Shown here: one piece after another, positions 19,146-29,346 of the stretch
Numbering within the stretch: the first letter of the stretch is position 1
How the letters are laid out: each line of letters opens with the position of its first letter
Origin: Bacteroides sp.
GTDB taxonomy: Bacteria; Bacteroidota; Bacteroidia; Bacteroidales; Bacteroidaceae
Length of the DNA stretch: 64,000 nt
Reading direction: 5' to 3'
Assembly: GCA_021202275.1 (NCBI GenBank)
Contig: JAJQDI010000005.1
Location: forward strand, 124,001 to 188,000
The notes under the pieces: model-generated
The model's input: the letters and a program-made list of their open reading frames with translations, nothing else
Told to the model about the DNA's origin: nothing
Database searches by the model: none
Position numbers and translations under genes: made by a program

Positions 19146-22100
19146 CTATCGGATGTACATTTCTACATGGATCTCTCCGTCGCGGCCAGGTTCTATAACC
19201 AGAGGAATGAAACAGAAACCGGGTACCGGATTGAATATACGGTTGCCCGTGGAAGAGGCGATGTACCATTCGTTGGGGCTCTCTATGTATACTTTTCCTC
19301 CTTTTTTCTCTATCACCATACGGTGGGCTGTCAGGAGTTCTTTTTCCTGTGTGGACGCAATCACTGGCAGTACCATCCTGGCTCCGGCTTTACGCAACTC
19401 TTCAGGTATCCGGGCCCGGCATATTATTTTGTTGGGAGTGAACGTGTACCCGATCTCTACAGAAGTATGCTCGTTACCGGAAGTCTCCTGGTAGATATTC
19501 ACCAGGTGGGCCGATACGTTGAAACGATGCTCCTGGTTGTCGGAGGTGTATGTGATACGCGCGTCGCGATCGTCTAAGTTGCTGTATCTGACTCCTTCCC
19601 GGATCAGTTCTACGCGCGGACTGCCCGGCATCAGATCCGGATCGTAGCAACTCTGCATGTTCGGTGCTTCGATCAGGGAGTATGCGTTCATGGTGGCTGC
19701 AAACAGGGGGCCTACCTGTTCGTGCCAGAGCAGAGAGAGTACTCCTCCCATCGGATGTGTACCTTTTACCTTGTATTCCGCATCGAAGCCTGTCACCGTT
19801 GCTCTCCAGGGCCCTTCGGCTATCAGCCAGGTACGAATGTCTCCGAACAGAGTTACTCCACGGGCCTTTTCCCGCGGCAACCAGACAGGTGGCTCCATCA
19901 CTACCGGCTGATTGAGCAGGGTAGTCACTGCTTTGGCATGTCCGAAGGTATGGTGTATGCAGGCTTCTGTTCCCCAGTCGGCATAGTGCATTCCTCCGTG
20001 TAGCAGTCCGTTGACGGTGGCCCGCCGGAGCAGAGAGAGGTTGCGGCGGCAGGCTTCGGCAAACTCCGGGTATTTGCCCGCCAGTGCGTAGTATCCGCCC
20101 AGGCAACCGTCGCTGGTGCGTCCGCCCCAATATGCCCATTTGAAGCTGCGGGTACCCCAACTGTTGTCCCAGGCCCCGTCGGGCAGCATAAAGTGCAGAT
20201 GGGTCTGCATGGATGGTTCCACCAGATCCAGCATCGCACTGTCTCCGGCTATCCGGGCATAGGATACCAGATGAGGCAGGGATTCTTCTACATTATACAT
20301 AAGGTCTACCGGCAGACAGCCGTTGGGTGTCTTTTGCGAAACTTCGGGTCCTTCTCCGAAGAGAAAGTGTTCTTTTTCTGTAAACCAATGGCGGAGGTCA
20401 CCTGCTATCAGCCGGGCACGTTCTTTCATATTGATCCGGTCAAACTCCTGACCAATGGCATACAAGGCATACGTGGCCGAAGCCGAGTAATTAACATTCA
20501 TGTTGCGCATCCCTTCCCGGCGTCGGCTATAGATGAAGTCATTGCCCAGCATGAACTCTCCGGCCTGAAGGAGTTGTTGCCGCCAGACCGTGCGGGTAGA
20601 ATCGTCGAGCAGATAGCCGTGATGATGCAGCGCTTCGTACAGGGCAATGGCGGAGAAGACTGTCGTCCCATTCCAGTCCGATACATGCACGTCGTTCATC
20701 CATGAACCGTCTGGCTGGCGTACATTCTCCATCCATTTCATCAGTCTTTGCGCGGCATTCAGGTATTTGGGGTTGCAGGAGCGCTCGTACATATACATCA
20801 GAGGCAGTACGGCATCTCCGCACCTGCCATGTATCCGCGCGCAGGCCGGACAAAGCAGTCCACCGTTGAGCGACGGGTTGGGATGGTCGATCTGATAGGT
20901 CAGCAGGGTCTCCGTCCACTCTTCCAGTAGTTCGGTGGCTTCCGCGTGCAGGCTGCTGTTGCGATATCCGGCACGTACCCCTATGGCGGTGATGCGATCG
21001 TCTTCTCCCACCGGAAACGGTCCTGTATACAGCCACCAGTGTTTTTCTTTCAGGCCTTTCCCATTGATCTGATAGGCGATCGAAGCTCCTTCGGTAGCGC
21101 AGGAGAGAGTGGCCATGCCACTGTGTATCTGGATCACAGGTGGCTCCACTACTGGTTGCATGCCGTTTGGGCGGAACAGCCGGATTAGGTCGTTCTCACT
21201 CAATTCCCACATTTCCCGCTGAGGTTCCAGCCAGCGGTTCAGTTCCCGACTCAATTCTGTCAGTTTGCTCCGGTAACGTGTATCTCCGGCCAGATTATTG
21301 AGCTCGTGCGGGTCGTTCCACACATCGTAGAGTTCTTCCGGCAGACGGGGAGCGGCAAACCATTTTTCCTGATCTGCGTTCAGTTCTCCTGTTTCGTACA
21401 TCTCTACCAGTCGTTTCATCAGCGGCATCTGCGACCGGGATACGATAGGCAGGTAGTCTGCCTGTCCGGTTTTGTAGTTACGGATGTAGCGGTAGCGTCG
21501 GTCGCGTACACAGGCCTGCTTCTCATAGAAGGTATCTAATCGGTCCCGTGCGCCGTAGACATAATCGCGGGGTTTGCTGGTGTAGTCTCCCAGAAAAACT
21601 TCTCCGTGCATATAGTCCGGTACGGGTATTCCTGCCAGGGACAGGAGAGTAGCAGGGATATCTGTAAACATGTGAAGATCCTCTTCCACAGTGCCTGCTT
21701 CCCGTCTGTCGGGGAAGCGTATCATAAATGGGACTAGCGCTCCCGATTCGTACAATTCCCGCTTCTGTCGGGGGAGCGGTCCGCCGTTGTCGGAATACCA
21801 GATCACGATGGTATGATCTGTCCGTCCGGAGGCTTCCAGTTCGTCGAGCAGGCTCCGGAACTGACGGTCCATTTCCGCAATGTTGGAGTACATGATCGCC
21901 ATGTCTCTGCGGATCACCGGATCGTCGGGATAGTAAGGAGGCAGAACGATGTCCGCAGGGTCTACTTCCAGCGGTTGACTGGCACGTTGCATCACCTGGA
22001 ATTCGTGGGTGACGTTGAGGTTGAAGACAGAGAAGAAAGGCATATCTGCCGGGGCATGTTGCCAGTGTGCTGCCTCTCCCTGTTCGTCCCAGGCGGTGAG

Positions 22101-22595
22101 CGGTACTTCGAACTGATAATCCGTCTTGGAGTTGTTGGTGCAGTAATACCCTGCCGCGCGCATATACTCTGTGAAGCATTTGACTCCTGCCGGAGGTATC
22201 ACTTCATAGGGAGTGATGCCTTCCGGTTTGGATTTTCGTTGCGCGGTACGCATGTGATTGGCACCGATAGCCGTCGGATACATCCCTGTGATCAGTGCCG
22301 CCCGACTGGGAGAAGAGACCCCGATAGTGGTGTACATGCCGGTGTAGCGAATGGCCTCTTCCGAGAAACGGTCCAGATGTGGACTCACGGCAGCCGGATC
22401 GCCGTAGCAACCCAGATAAGGGCTGATGTCTTCACAAACGATGCAGAGAATGTTCGGGCGATCGGGGAGAGCCGGAAGTTCCGTAGCCTGGAGATTTCCG
22501 GCAAGTATACCGGGCAAGGCAAAAAGAAGGGATGTACGGTTTACGGATTTACGATTTACCGATTTACGATTTACGATTGAAGTTACAGAGTACAT
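19146..22595 (-). CDS. Exported Ser-type sulfatase fused to a large alpha/alpha-toroid-like and beta module
   Basis: 1149 residues. After a signal peptide (hydrophobic LLFALPGILAGNL near 23-35) comes a family S1 sulfatase domain (about 45-470): NILCIVCEDISPYLG with metal-binding acids, and SSPSR at 94-98 in which Ser94 is the residue matured to formylglycine (Ser-type). DNGGPLP and the HE/HDL-type segments follow. Residues about 475-560 look like a small beta domain. Residues 575-885 are helical with repeated aromatic motifs (CPACARIHGRCGD, WKWMENVRQPDGSW-like, HHTFGHAKAV) and look like an (alpha/alpha) toroid; 890-1149 are beta-rich. This is the layout of several polysaccharide lyases and toroid glycosidases, but I cannot name the family. 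Residues 1-17 are encoded by the end of a repeat element (22547-22586), so the N-terminus was probably supplied by that insertion. It is downstream of susD. Confidence 0.8.
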   Translation of the reverse strand: MYSVTSIVNRKSVNRKSVNRTSLLFALPGILAGNLQATELPALPDRPNILCIVCEDISPYLGCYGDPAAVSPHLDRFSEEAIRYTGMYTTIGVSSPSRAALITGMYPTAIGANHMRTAQRKSKPEGITPYEVIPPAGVKCFTEYMRAAGYYCTNNSKTDYQFEVPLTAWDEQGEAAHWQHAPADMPFFSVFNLNVTHEFQVMQRASQPLEVDPADIVLPPYYPDDPVIRRDMAIMYSNIAEMDRQFRSLLDELEASGRTDHTIVIWYSDNGGPLPRQKRELYESGALVPFMIRFPDRREAGTVEEDLHMFTDIPATLLSLAGIPVPDYMHGEVFLGDYTSKPRDYVYGARDRLDTFYEKQACVRDRRYRYIRNYKTGQADYLPIVSRSQMPLMKRLVEMYETGELNADQEKWFAAPRLPEELYDVWNDPHELNNLAGDTRYRSKLTELSRELNRWLEPQREMWELSENDLIRLFRPNGMQPVVEPPVIQIHSGMATLSCATEGASIAYQINGKGLKEKHWWLYTGPFPVGEDDRITAIGVRAGYRNSSLHAEATELLEEWTETLLTYQIDHPNPSLNGGLLCPACARIHGRCGDAVLPLMYMYERSCNPKYLNAAQRLMKWMENVRQPDGSWMNDVHVSDWNGTTVFSAIALYEALHHHGYLLDDSTRTVWRQQLLQAGEFMLGNDFIYSRRREGMRNMNVNYSASATYALYAIGQEFDRINMKERARLIAGDLRHWFTEKEHFLFGEGPEVSQKTPNGCLPVDLMYNVEESLPHLVSYARIAGDSAMLDLVEPSMQTHLHFMLPDGAWDNSWGTRSFKWAYWGGRTSDGCLGGYYALAGKYPEFAEACRRNLSLLRRATVNGLLHGGMHYADWGTEACIHHTFGHAKAVTTLLNQPVVMEPPVWLPREKARGVTLFGDIRTWLIAEGPWRATVTGFDAEYKVKGTHPMGGVLSLLWHEQVGPLFAATMNAYSLIEAPNMQSCYDPDLMPGSPRVELIREGVRYSNLDDRDARITYTSDNQEHRFNVSAHLVNIYQETSGNEHTSVEIGYTFTPNKIICRARIPEELRKAGARMVLPVIASTQEKELLTAHRMVIEKKGGKVYIESPNEWYIASSTGNRIFNPVPGFCFIPLVIEPGRDGEIHVEMYIR

Positions 22596-22840
22596 GATAT
22601 TTCTGATTTATTCTTTGGCGATTATTAGGTTGAGGTCATACACACCATTAAAAGAAGGGATTTACGATTTACCATTTACGATGGAGTACACGCAAATTAT
22701 ATATTCGTGATTCCTTGTCTGGCGGGTCTGATATGTATAAACAAATAGATTCTATAACGTCTAGAATATCAGCACTCTTTTTATCTATAAACATCTTTGT
22801 GTAATTTCAATCGTAAATCGTAAATCAGTAAATCGTAAAT
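22547..22840. repeat. 294-bp element with 40-bp terminal inverted repeats, between susD and the sulfatase gene
   Basis: The left end 22547-22586 and the reverse complement of 22801-22840 agree at 38 of 40 positions. Both run ATTTACGATTTAC, then C or T, GATTTACGATTTACGATTGAA, then G or A, TTAC. The middle is AT-rich with a further partial copy at 22661-22683 and no open frame of note. This looks like a MITE-like non-autonomous element of the repeat family seen elsewhere in the window. Its left end runs into the sulfatase coding region and its right end stops about 5 bases from the susD stop codon. Confidence 0.7.
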
Positions 22841-22844
22841 TCTT

Positions 22845-24500
22845 TCAGTATCCCGGATTTTGTGTGATCACTCCCCTTGTTTCCCGTATCTCGTACGCGG
22901 GTATCGGATACAACTCGTGCTTCCCTGCCTGAAAGCGTTGTCCGGCGGCCCACATATACGAGTCCAGCCATCCTTCGGCGATCTGGCGGTTAAACTCCTG
23001 GTAAAACTCTCCGATTACTTCTGCCAGCAGGTTCCAGCGGATCAGGTCGAAGCGGCAGAATCCTTCAAAGCAGAGCTCCCGTGCCCGTTCCATAAAGAGA
23101 TATTCGCGCAGGCTGTCTGTGGTCGGAAAGTCGGCAAGGGTCAGGTCGAAGGTTGCATCGGGTTGGGTCACTGGCAATCCGTAGGCACGCCGTCTTACCT
23201 GGTTGATACCTTCCAGTGCCAGATCGTCCGGTTTTCCGTCGGTTTCGTTCACCGCTTCCGCGTACATGAGCAGGATATCCGCGTAGCGTAGCAGGATGAA
23301 GTTGACATCCGTGTTCTCTAGGTCTTTCGGAGTTCCGGCCACCCAGTTGCGTCTCCATTTTCCCGGTGCCCAGTCGTAGCTCTGGCTGTACGGAATGGGG
23401 AGGATGTTGTCGCCGCTGTCTATCTTGAAGTCGGCTATAGCTACCGGCAATCGCGGATCGTCCGGATCGTAGTAGCCGGCAAAGATTCCGGTAGTTTTGA
23501 TAAAGGAGTTGCCCAGGCCGTAGGAAGAGTTGCGGTCTATCTCCGGCGAGTTGTACGAACCGATCTTTCCGGTATGATCGTCTTCGCCTGTGGGGTTGTA
23601 GAACTGTACTTCGTACATCACCTCCTGTGGCTCCAGGATGTACTCACATACATTCCGGAACACCTGCTCGTAACTGCTGTTCAGGCTGTGCCGTCCCGAA
23701 CGGATGATCTGTTCGCACAGGGTTCTTACCTGACCGTAATATTCCTTGTAGTTTGCCGGACGTTTCATCTGCTTGTCCATGTGCAGCGAATAGCCTGCCC
23801 GGAAGAGCCATGCCCGTGCCAGCAGGCCCATGGCTGCTCCTTTGGACATGCGACCTTCGTAGTTGCCTGTCTCGTCGTGCCAGGGCAGGTCGGCTATTGC
23901 CACCTCCATGTCTTCGACGATCTGGTCATACACCTCTTCCCGGTCGGTGCGCGGGATCATGAAGTTGTCTCCCAGTGTAGAGGCTGTGAGTTTCAGAGGC
24001 ACATCTCCCCACATACGCACCAGGTCGAAGTAGCATAGGCCGCGCAGCAGGCGGGCTTCGGCTATCAGCCGGTGGCAGGTTGCCTCATCGCTCTCGTTGT
24101 GTACCTCTATCTTCTCTTTGTTGGCTAAGATGCGGTTGACCCGGTCTATGCCCGTGTAGTACAGGCCCCATGCTTCCTGCAACCAGGTATGCTCCGCATA
24201 GACATTGTAATGTCCGATGTCACGTGCTGCGTGTCCCGTACCCGATCCTTTGATGTGGCTCAGGTCTGTATCGCAATCGTTCACCAGCATAAAATGTCCG
24301 TACGTCATTTTGTAGCTCAGCACCTCATAGGCACCATTCACAGCCAGTTCCAGTTCCTCTGTGTTGCGGTAATATTCCTCCTCGTCGTAGAAGTCGTATA
24401 CCTTTTCCTGTAAAAAATCACTGCACGAGGTAATAAGCATCAGCAACAGGTACAACGGCACCATCGGACGCGGCAATCGGATATCTGTATTCGTTTTCAT
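22845..24500 (-). CDS. susD: SusD/RagB-family outer-membrane glycan-binding lipoprotein
   Basis: 551 residues. The signal MVPLYLLLMLITSC with lipobox ITSC predicts a surface lipoprotein. The N-terminal SusD domain has the TPR-like helices (TEELELAVNGAYE, AEARLLRGLCYFDLVRMWGDVPL) and the C-terminal part the RagB/SusD signature FLMERARELCFEGFCRFDLIRW. The family forms the lid of the SusC barrel and binds oligosaccharides. It is 21 bases after the susC reading frame. Because susC is interrupted, this lid may now lack its transporter. The stop codon is almost in contact with the repeat element at 22547-22840. Confidence 0.94.
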   Translation of the reverse strand: MKTNTDIRLPRPMVPLYLLLMLITSCSDFLQEKVYDFYDEEEYYRNTEELELAVNGAYEVLSYKMTYGHFMLVNDCDTDLSHIKGSGTGHAARDIGHYNVYAEHTWLQEAWGLYYTGIDRVNRILANKEKIEVHNESDEATCHRLIAEARLLRGLCYFDLVRMWGDVPLKLTASTLGDNFMIPRTDREEVYDQIVEDMEVAIADLPWHDETGNYEGRMSKGAAMGLLARAWLFRAGYSLHMDKQMKRPANYKEYYGQVRTLCEQIIRSGRHSLNSSYEQVFRNVCEYILEPQEVMYEVQFYNPTGEDDHTGKIGSYNSPEIDRNSSYGLGNSFIKTTGIFAGYYDPDDPRLPVAIADFKIDSGDNILPIPYSQSYDWAPGKWRRNWVAGTPKDLENTDVNFILLRYADILLMYAEAVNETDGKPDDLALEGINQVRRRAYGLPVTQPDATFDLTLADFPTTDSLREYLFMERARELCFEGFCRFDLIRWNLLAEVIGEFYQEFNRQIAEGWLDSYMWAAGQRFQAGKHELYPIPAYEIRETRGVITQNPGY

Positions 24501-24521
24501 AGGTATGTCTGTATGTTTAAG

Positions 24522-27500
24522 TCAGAAAGCAATATGGGCTCCGAATACCATGGAGCGTGCCGAGGGATAGGCTCCCCAGTCGATTCCCGGTGTCAGGCCA
24601 CTGTTGGGAAAGGTATTCACCTCCGGGTCGTAGCCGGAGTAGCGGGTAAAGGTATGTAGGTTGTATCCCGTGGCATAGAACCGCACGGCAGAGAGTTTCA
24701 CTTTCTCCGTCAGTCTGCGTGGCAGTGTATAACCCAGCGATACGGTATTGATCTTCAGGAAGGAGCCGTCTTCTGCATATCCCGAATGAAAATAAAGATC
24801 CGAGCTGCCTTCGACGGAAACGAATGTACGTCCCTGGTTCGCCGCTGCCAGTTGCTGCGGGTTGTGGAAGATGTATTCTCCCTGGTTGTTGATCACTGTG
24901 AACCGTTTGTTGGCTTCTGTCAGTGTATTGCGATACTGATTGTTCAGTTTGGTGTAATACATCTTGTTGGCACTGTAGATCTTATTGCCCCAGGAGAAGT
25001 TGAGGAATACGTTCAGGTCAAATCCCTTCCAGGTGATCGTGTTGTTGAGCCCGCCGTAGAGTTTCGGATTGGCATTTCCCAGTACCTTGCGGTCTTCGGT
25101 GGTGATCTCTCCGTTACCGTCCAGATCAGCGAATTTCCAGTAACCCGGTTTCGGATAGCGGCTTTCGTCGTAAGGGATACCTGGTTTCAGGCGGTACGAA
25201 GCACTTTCACTGTCGTAGGTAAAGTGGTCCGTTGTATAGATCCCTTCCAGTACATATCCGTACATCTACCCCAGGGGTTCTCCTACGCGTATCATATAGT
25301 CGCTTTTATTGAACTCCGAAGTCTGTGCCCATCCGGAGACGATCTCCATGTAGTCTGCCATGTAGAGAGCCTTCACCTTGTTGCGGTTGTGCGACAGGTT
25401 CAGATCGGTAGACCATGAAAAGTCCCGTGTACGGATGTTGTGCGTGGTCAGTGACACTTCTATTCCCCGGTTCGAAGTCTTCCCGGCATTGATCATCGTG
25501 GTTTCGTATCCCGAAAGCAGCGGTACGTTGGCGTTCAGCAACAGGTCTTTCGTCTCTATGTGGTAGAGATCTGCTGTCAGTTGCAGCCGTTGCTCCAGGA
25601 ATCCCATGTCGATCCCTATGTTGGTGGTGAGGTTGGTCTCCCATTTGAGGTTCGGGTTGTGGAGCTGTTTGCTTACAAACCCCGATTGTGTGCCCGTGCC
25701 GTAGGGGATCCAGACAGATCCGATCTTGGACAGAGACAGGTAGTTGTCTATCCGGTTGTTCCCGGCTGTACCGTAGCTCAGTCTCAGTTTCAGGTTAGAG
25801 AAGAGTCCCAGCCTGCGGATAAACTCCTCTTCCGAAGCCCGCCAGGCGAAGGAGGCGGAGGGAAAGTATCCCCATTTGTTTTCCGTACCGAATTTGGACG
25901 AACCGTCTGCACGCAGTGAGGCTGCAAACAGATATTTCTGTCTCCACTGGTAGTTGGCCCGCAGGAAATAAGAGAGCATCCGGTCTTCCTGGTTGAGGGT
26001 TACCGGCTTGTCCGGCGTACTTCCCAGCGACATATCGTCCAGCCCGAAATTCTTGTTGGGAAAATTACTGGCTCCCGTCTTGAGGTATTTAGAGCGGGAG
26101 GTGATATACTCCTGCCCACCCACCAGATCAAGTTGATGGTCCGTACCAGAGTTTTTGTTGTAAGTCACGACATGGTTATACATCAGGCTCTCTTCGTCCA
26201 GCGATGTCTTCCACCCGTAGGGCGCACCCGCGTTCTTGGCCTGCTTGGAGCGTTCGCCGTAGAACGTATCTTCGTTGCGCATCCGTTTGCGGATGCCTAC
26301 GGTACCCCGGTACGAGAGTTCCTGGGTGAACCGGATCTCCGCGTCTCCGTTCACCGTCAGGATACGGTTTCGCTTTTCGATGGTTTCGCTTTCGATACTG
26401 GCTATGGGACTTTGCATCGGACTGGCCCCTTCGAGCAGCAGCACCGGGTCGTCGTCGTTGACGATCAGATCGGTGTCCGCTCCGTTCTTCCCGATGGTGG
26501 GCCGGTACTGGATCACATGCTGCATGCGGCTGAAAGCTCCTCCGTCCTGCAGGCTTCCCATGCCCCGGGTAGACTCATCCACATAATTCATCTGGGGGGA
26601 GAAAGTGAGCCAGGAAGAGGCTTCCTGACTGAATTTCATGCGGAAGTTATCCCTTTTGAGACCGCTTCCGTACCAGATCGCTTTGTCGTCGTTGCGTGTA
26701 TAGGTAACTAAGTACTGCGAAGTGGGGTTGCCACCGCTCAGGGTGAATTTGTGCTGTTGGCTGATGGCAGAGTGACGTTCAAAGACCTCTTTCTGCCAGT
26801 CTATCCCTTTTCGGTTGCCGTAGAGACTGGCATATTCGTCAAAGGTACCATAGGTAGGGATAATAATGTTGCGCATCCGGTCTGGCTGGTCGATGCTTCG
26901 TTCGTAGTCCAGTTTCACAAAGTCCTCTACAGAAAGCAGATCGTAGCGTTTGCTCACTTTTTTATATCCGATATACATATCGTAGCTGATCTGCAACTTC
27001 TCTTTTTTCCCTCCTTTGGTGGTGACCAGTACCACTCCGTTGGCTCCCCGTGCACCGTAGATCGCCGTAGAAGAAGCATCTTTGAGAATATCTATGGATT
27101 CGATGTCTCCGGCCTCGATCCCTTTCAGTCCATCTTCCGAAGGAAATCCGTCGATGATGTACAGTGGTTCGTTGTTTTGTGTGATAGACGTTCCTCCCCG
27201 GATGCGGATGGAGATATCGGCATCGGGCGATCCCTGGCTGCGGATGATCTGTACACCTGCCACCTTTCCACTCAGGGCCTGGGTCACATCGGTGATAGGG
27301 GCAGCTGCTAGTTCTCTGGTGTTGACCGAAGAGACAGAGCCGGTGAGGTCTTTGCGCTTCACGGTAGCATAGCCGATCTTCACCACCTCTTCCAGTTCGA
27401 TGGCCGACGCGTCTAACGTGACGTGGATCGTACGTTGATGTCCGATGGTGATCTCTTTCGGTTGCAGTCCGATGAAGGAGAAGATGAGTATAGCTTTTTC

Positions 27501-27707
27501 CGGATCAGGTACATACAGGGTGTAGTTTCCGTCTATATCGGTGGTGGTACCCGTGGAGGTATCTTTCACCCTTACGTTGGCGCTGGGCAGGCCGTATTGT
27601 TCGGCATCTGTCACCCGGCCGGTGATCTCGTGTCCTTCCTGCGCGTACAGAGTAGGCGGAAGCATCAACAGGCATTTGATACAAAGGTTGATAATAGTCG
27701 TTCTCAT
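24522..27707 (-). pseudogene. susC: SusC/RagA TonB-dependent outer-membrane transporter, interrupted by an amber codon
   Basis: One reading frame of 1061 codons that is intact except for TAG at 25268-25266. Before the stop lie 813 residues: signal peptide, CarboxypepD_reg-like domain (ITGRVTDAEQYGLPSANVRVK), the TonB-box region (EEVVKIGYATVKRKDLTGSV), plug (IRIRGGTSI, SIDILKDASSTAIYGARGANGVVLVTT) and most of the barrel. The next codon is ATG and opens 247 more barrel residues, ending AHIAF. The junction reads VGEPLG-stop-MYGYVLEGIY; many SusC proteins have PLGQ.YGY here, so a CAG-to-TAG change is the simplest cause. No frameshift. The gene may be dead, read through, or carry a sequencing error. 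It is followed by susD. Confidence 0.88.
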
Positions 27708-27993
27708 ATGTTCTTCCGGTTAGTTATGGGAATGATGTCGCTTGTGTGTTGGTGTTTACCGACTGCAAATTAGGAAATTCCGGAGGGAACTGCTTTTCAG
27801 AATGTTTCGGATAATTTCAATTCTGAACATTTGTCTTTGCTTTTGTGGAAAAATAGGATCTAGTTTGTTCAACCCCCTGTCCGATACCGGCGGCGCAGGC
27901 CGGAAATACATCTCCGGTCAGTTGTCGGAGTGCACCAAACAATTGTTTTTGCAGGTTGTTATCACTGCATTGTATCATCAAAAAACAAGAACT
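27708..27993. other. Divergent intergenic region between susC and the baeRF-like gene
   Basis: Must contain the susC promoter (- strand) and that of the + strand gene. I found no full TTTG/TAnnTTTG pair. An open frame that extends the + gene upstream to 27742 looks non-coding. No HTCS, ECF-sigma/anti-sigma or other regulator lies beside this locus. Confidence 0.4.
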
Positions 27994-29073
27994 ATGACCA
28001 TACGGGAAAAACTCATCTATCTGGCCTCTCAGCGGGGCAATCCTTGTGTAACGATCTCACTGAACACGCACCGTATTTACCCCGACAGCGCGCCGGACCG
28101 GATCCAGTTGAAAGATCTGATGAAAGAAGCTGCCATCCGGCTTACGGAGGAGTATGGCAAACGTCCCGTTGCGCCTCTGCTGGATCGTCTGAAACGTATA
28201 GAAGAAACGTACGATTTCGATTACAGTCTGGATAGCCTGCATATTTTTCTTTCCGGTGAGGTAGAGGAGGTTATCAAAGTGTCGTGGTCTACGTATGAGA
28301 ATAGGGTGTTTATCGGAGACAGATTCGACCTGCGTACCATCATCAAGGCTTATAACCGCAGTGAGGAATACTTGGTTTTGCTGCTCTCCCAGGGAGGCGT
28401 ACAGTTATATAATGCGCTGGACGATGGGATAACCGGAGAAGTGAAGAACGACGATTTCCCATTCGATGCCAATCCGCATATTGTAGTAGACAGAGAGGAG
28501 CGCAGCAATGCCAGGCTGATGGACGACCAGGTCAGAGAGTATTTCAATGATGTGGACAAGGCGTTGATGCGGGTGTACAACGAGACGGGTCTGCATACAA
28601 TTGTGATCTGTACGGAGGACAACTACAGCCGCCTGATGCAGGTGGCCGATCGTCCGGATATCTACCTCGGACACGCGCCGATCAATTACAACAAAACCAA
28701 ACCACACGATATCGTAAAGCAGAGCTGGGAGATCGTGAAAGCCGATCAGGAGAAGTGTCGTGCGGAAGCTGTGCGGGAGATGCAGCAGGCTGTTTCCGAA
28801 AGGAAGGTCGTGACCGATATACAGGATATTTACCGGGCTTCTCTGGATGGCATGGCCGATCTGTTGCTGGTGAATGAGACGTTTTCTCTGCCGGTGAGGA
28901 TGATAGATGAACGTAGTTTTGAACCCGCAACTGATCCCGACAGGAAGGATGTAGTGGATGATGTGGTCAGCTATATCGCACTGAATGTGGTGAGCAAAGG
29001 GGGAAGAGTGTTCTTTACCTCTTTTGACCAGATCTCGGAGTTCGGGGATATGGCGCTTAAATTGCGGTATTGA
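27994..29073 (+). CDS. Probable bacterial aeRF1-like (baeRF) family protein
   Basis: 359 residues, no signal peptide or membrane helix. Layout of the baeRF families, bacterial relatives of archaeo-eukaryotic release factor 1: an N-terminal PCVTISLNTH strand followed by a helix rich in Arg/Lys, a middle LHIFLSGEVEEVI...FDLRTIIKAYNRSEEYLVLLLSQGGVQLYN, and a C-terminal domain with GLHTIVICTEDNYSRLM and a final SKGGRVFFTSFDQI. No GGQ motif is present, so peptide release is not expected. Literature on these families proposes ribosome-associated rescue or hibernation roles, which are unproven. ATG at 27994 is preferred because upstream sequence does not look like protein. It is alone on the + strand inside a - strand carbohydrate region and has its own terminator. 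Confidence 0.6.
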   Translation: MTIREKLIYLASQRGNPCVTISLNTHRIYPDSAPDRIQLKDLMKEAAIRLTEEYGKRPVAPLLDRLKRIEETYDFDYSLDSLHIFLSGEVEEVIKVSWSTYENRVFIGDRFDLRTIIKAYNRSEEYLVLLLSQGGVQLYNALDDGITGEVKNDDFPFDANPHIVVDREERSNARLMDDQVREYFNDVDKALMRVYNETGLHTIVICTEDNYSRLMQVADRPDIYLGHAPINYNKTKPHDIVKQSWEIVKADQEKCRAEAVREMQQAVSERKVVTDIQDIYRASLDGMADLLLVNETFSLPVRMIDERSFEPATDPDRKDVVDDVVSYIALNVVSKGGRVFFTSFDQISEFGDMALKLRY

Positions 29074-29112
29074 TCTGTCTCTGTTCCCATGTGTAGTATA
29101 TTCCATACACAC

Positions 29113-29180
29113 AAAGACACGGAAGCGTAGAGGTAGTTGGTGGTTCACTCTCTGTATGTATGTGCTTCTGTGTCTTTTTT
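29113..29180 (+). terminator. Terminator of the baeRF-like gene
   Basis: AAAGACACGGAAGC at 29113-29126 pairs with GCTTCTGTGTCTTT at 29164-29177 (one G-U), with TTTTTT at its end and a 37-base loop. Confidence 0.7.
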
Positions 29181-29346
29181 GTCGGATAGCCGGTCTCCTT
29201 TTCCCTGCCGCTTTCTGTAAGGATAGGATGGTTTTTACCCGGACGTTTCTATGGAAAATGTGGTGTCCCGGCAGATACATGCGGGAAAGACAGTGCACTT
29301 AACCCTGTTTGCCTGCTGCATGAACCTCATATGCAGCATATCTTAA

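Noticed and set aside
24522..25265. Separate small gene for the C-terminal part of SusC
   Set aside because: It is in the same frame as the first part, separated only by the stop codon, and has no start signals of its own.
26133..26711. 192-codon + strand frame opposite susC
   Set aside because: A shadow of the - strand susC reading frame; no other evidence.
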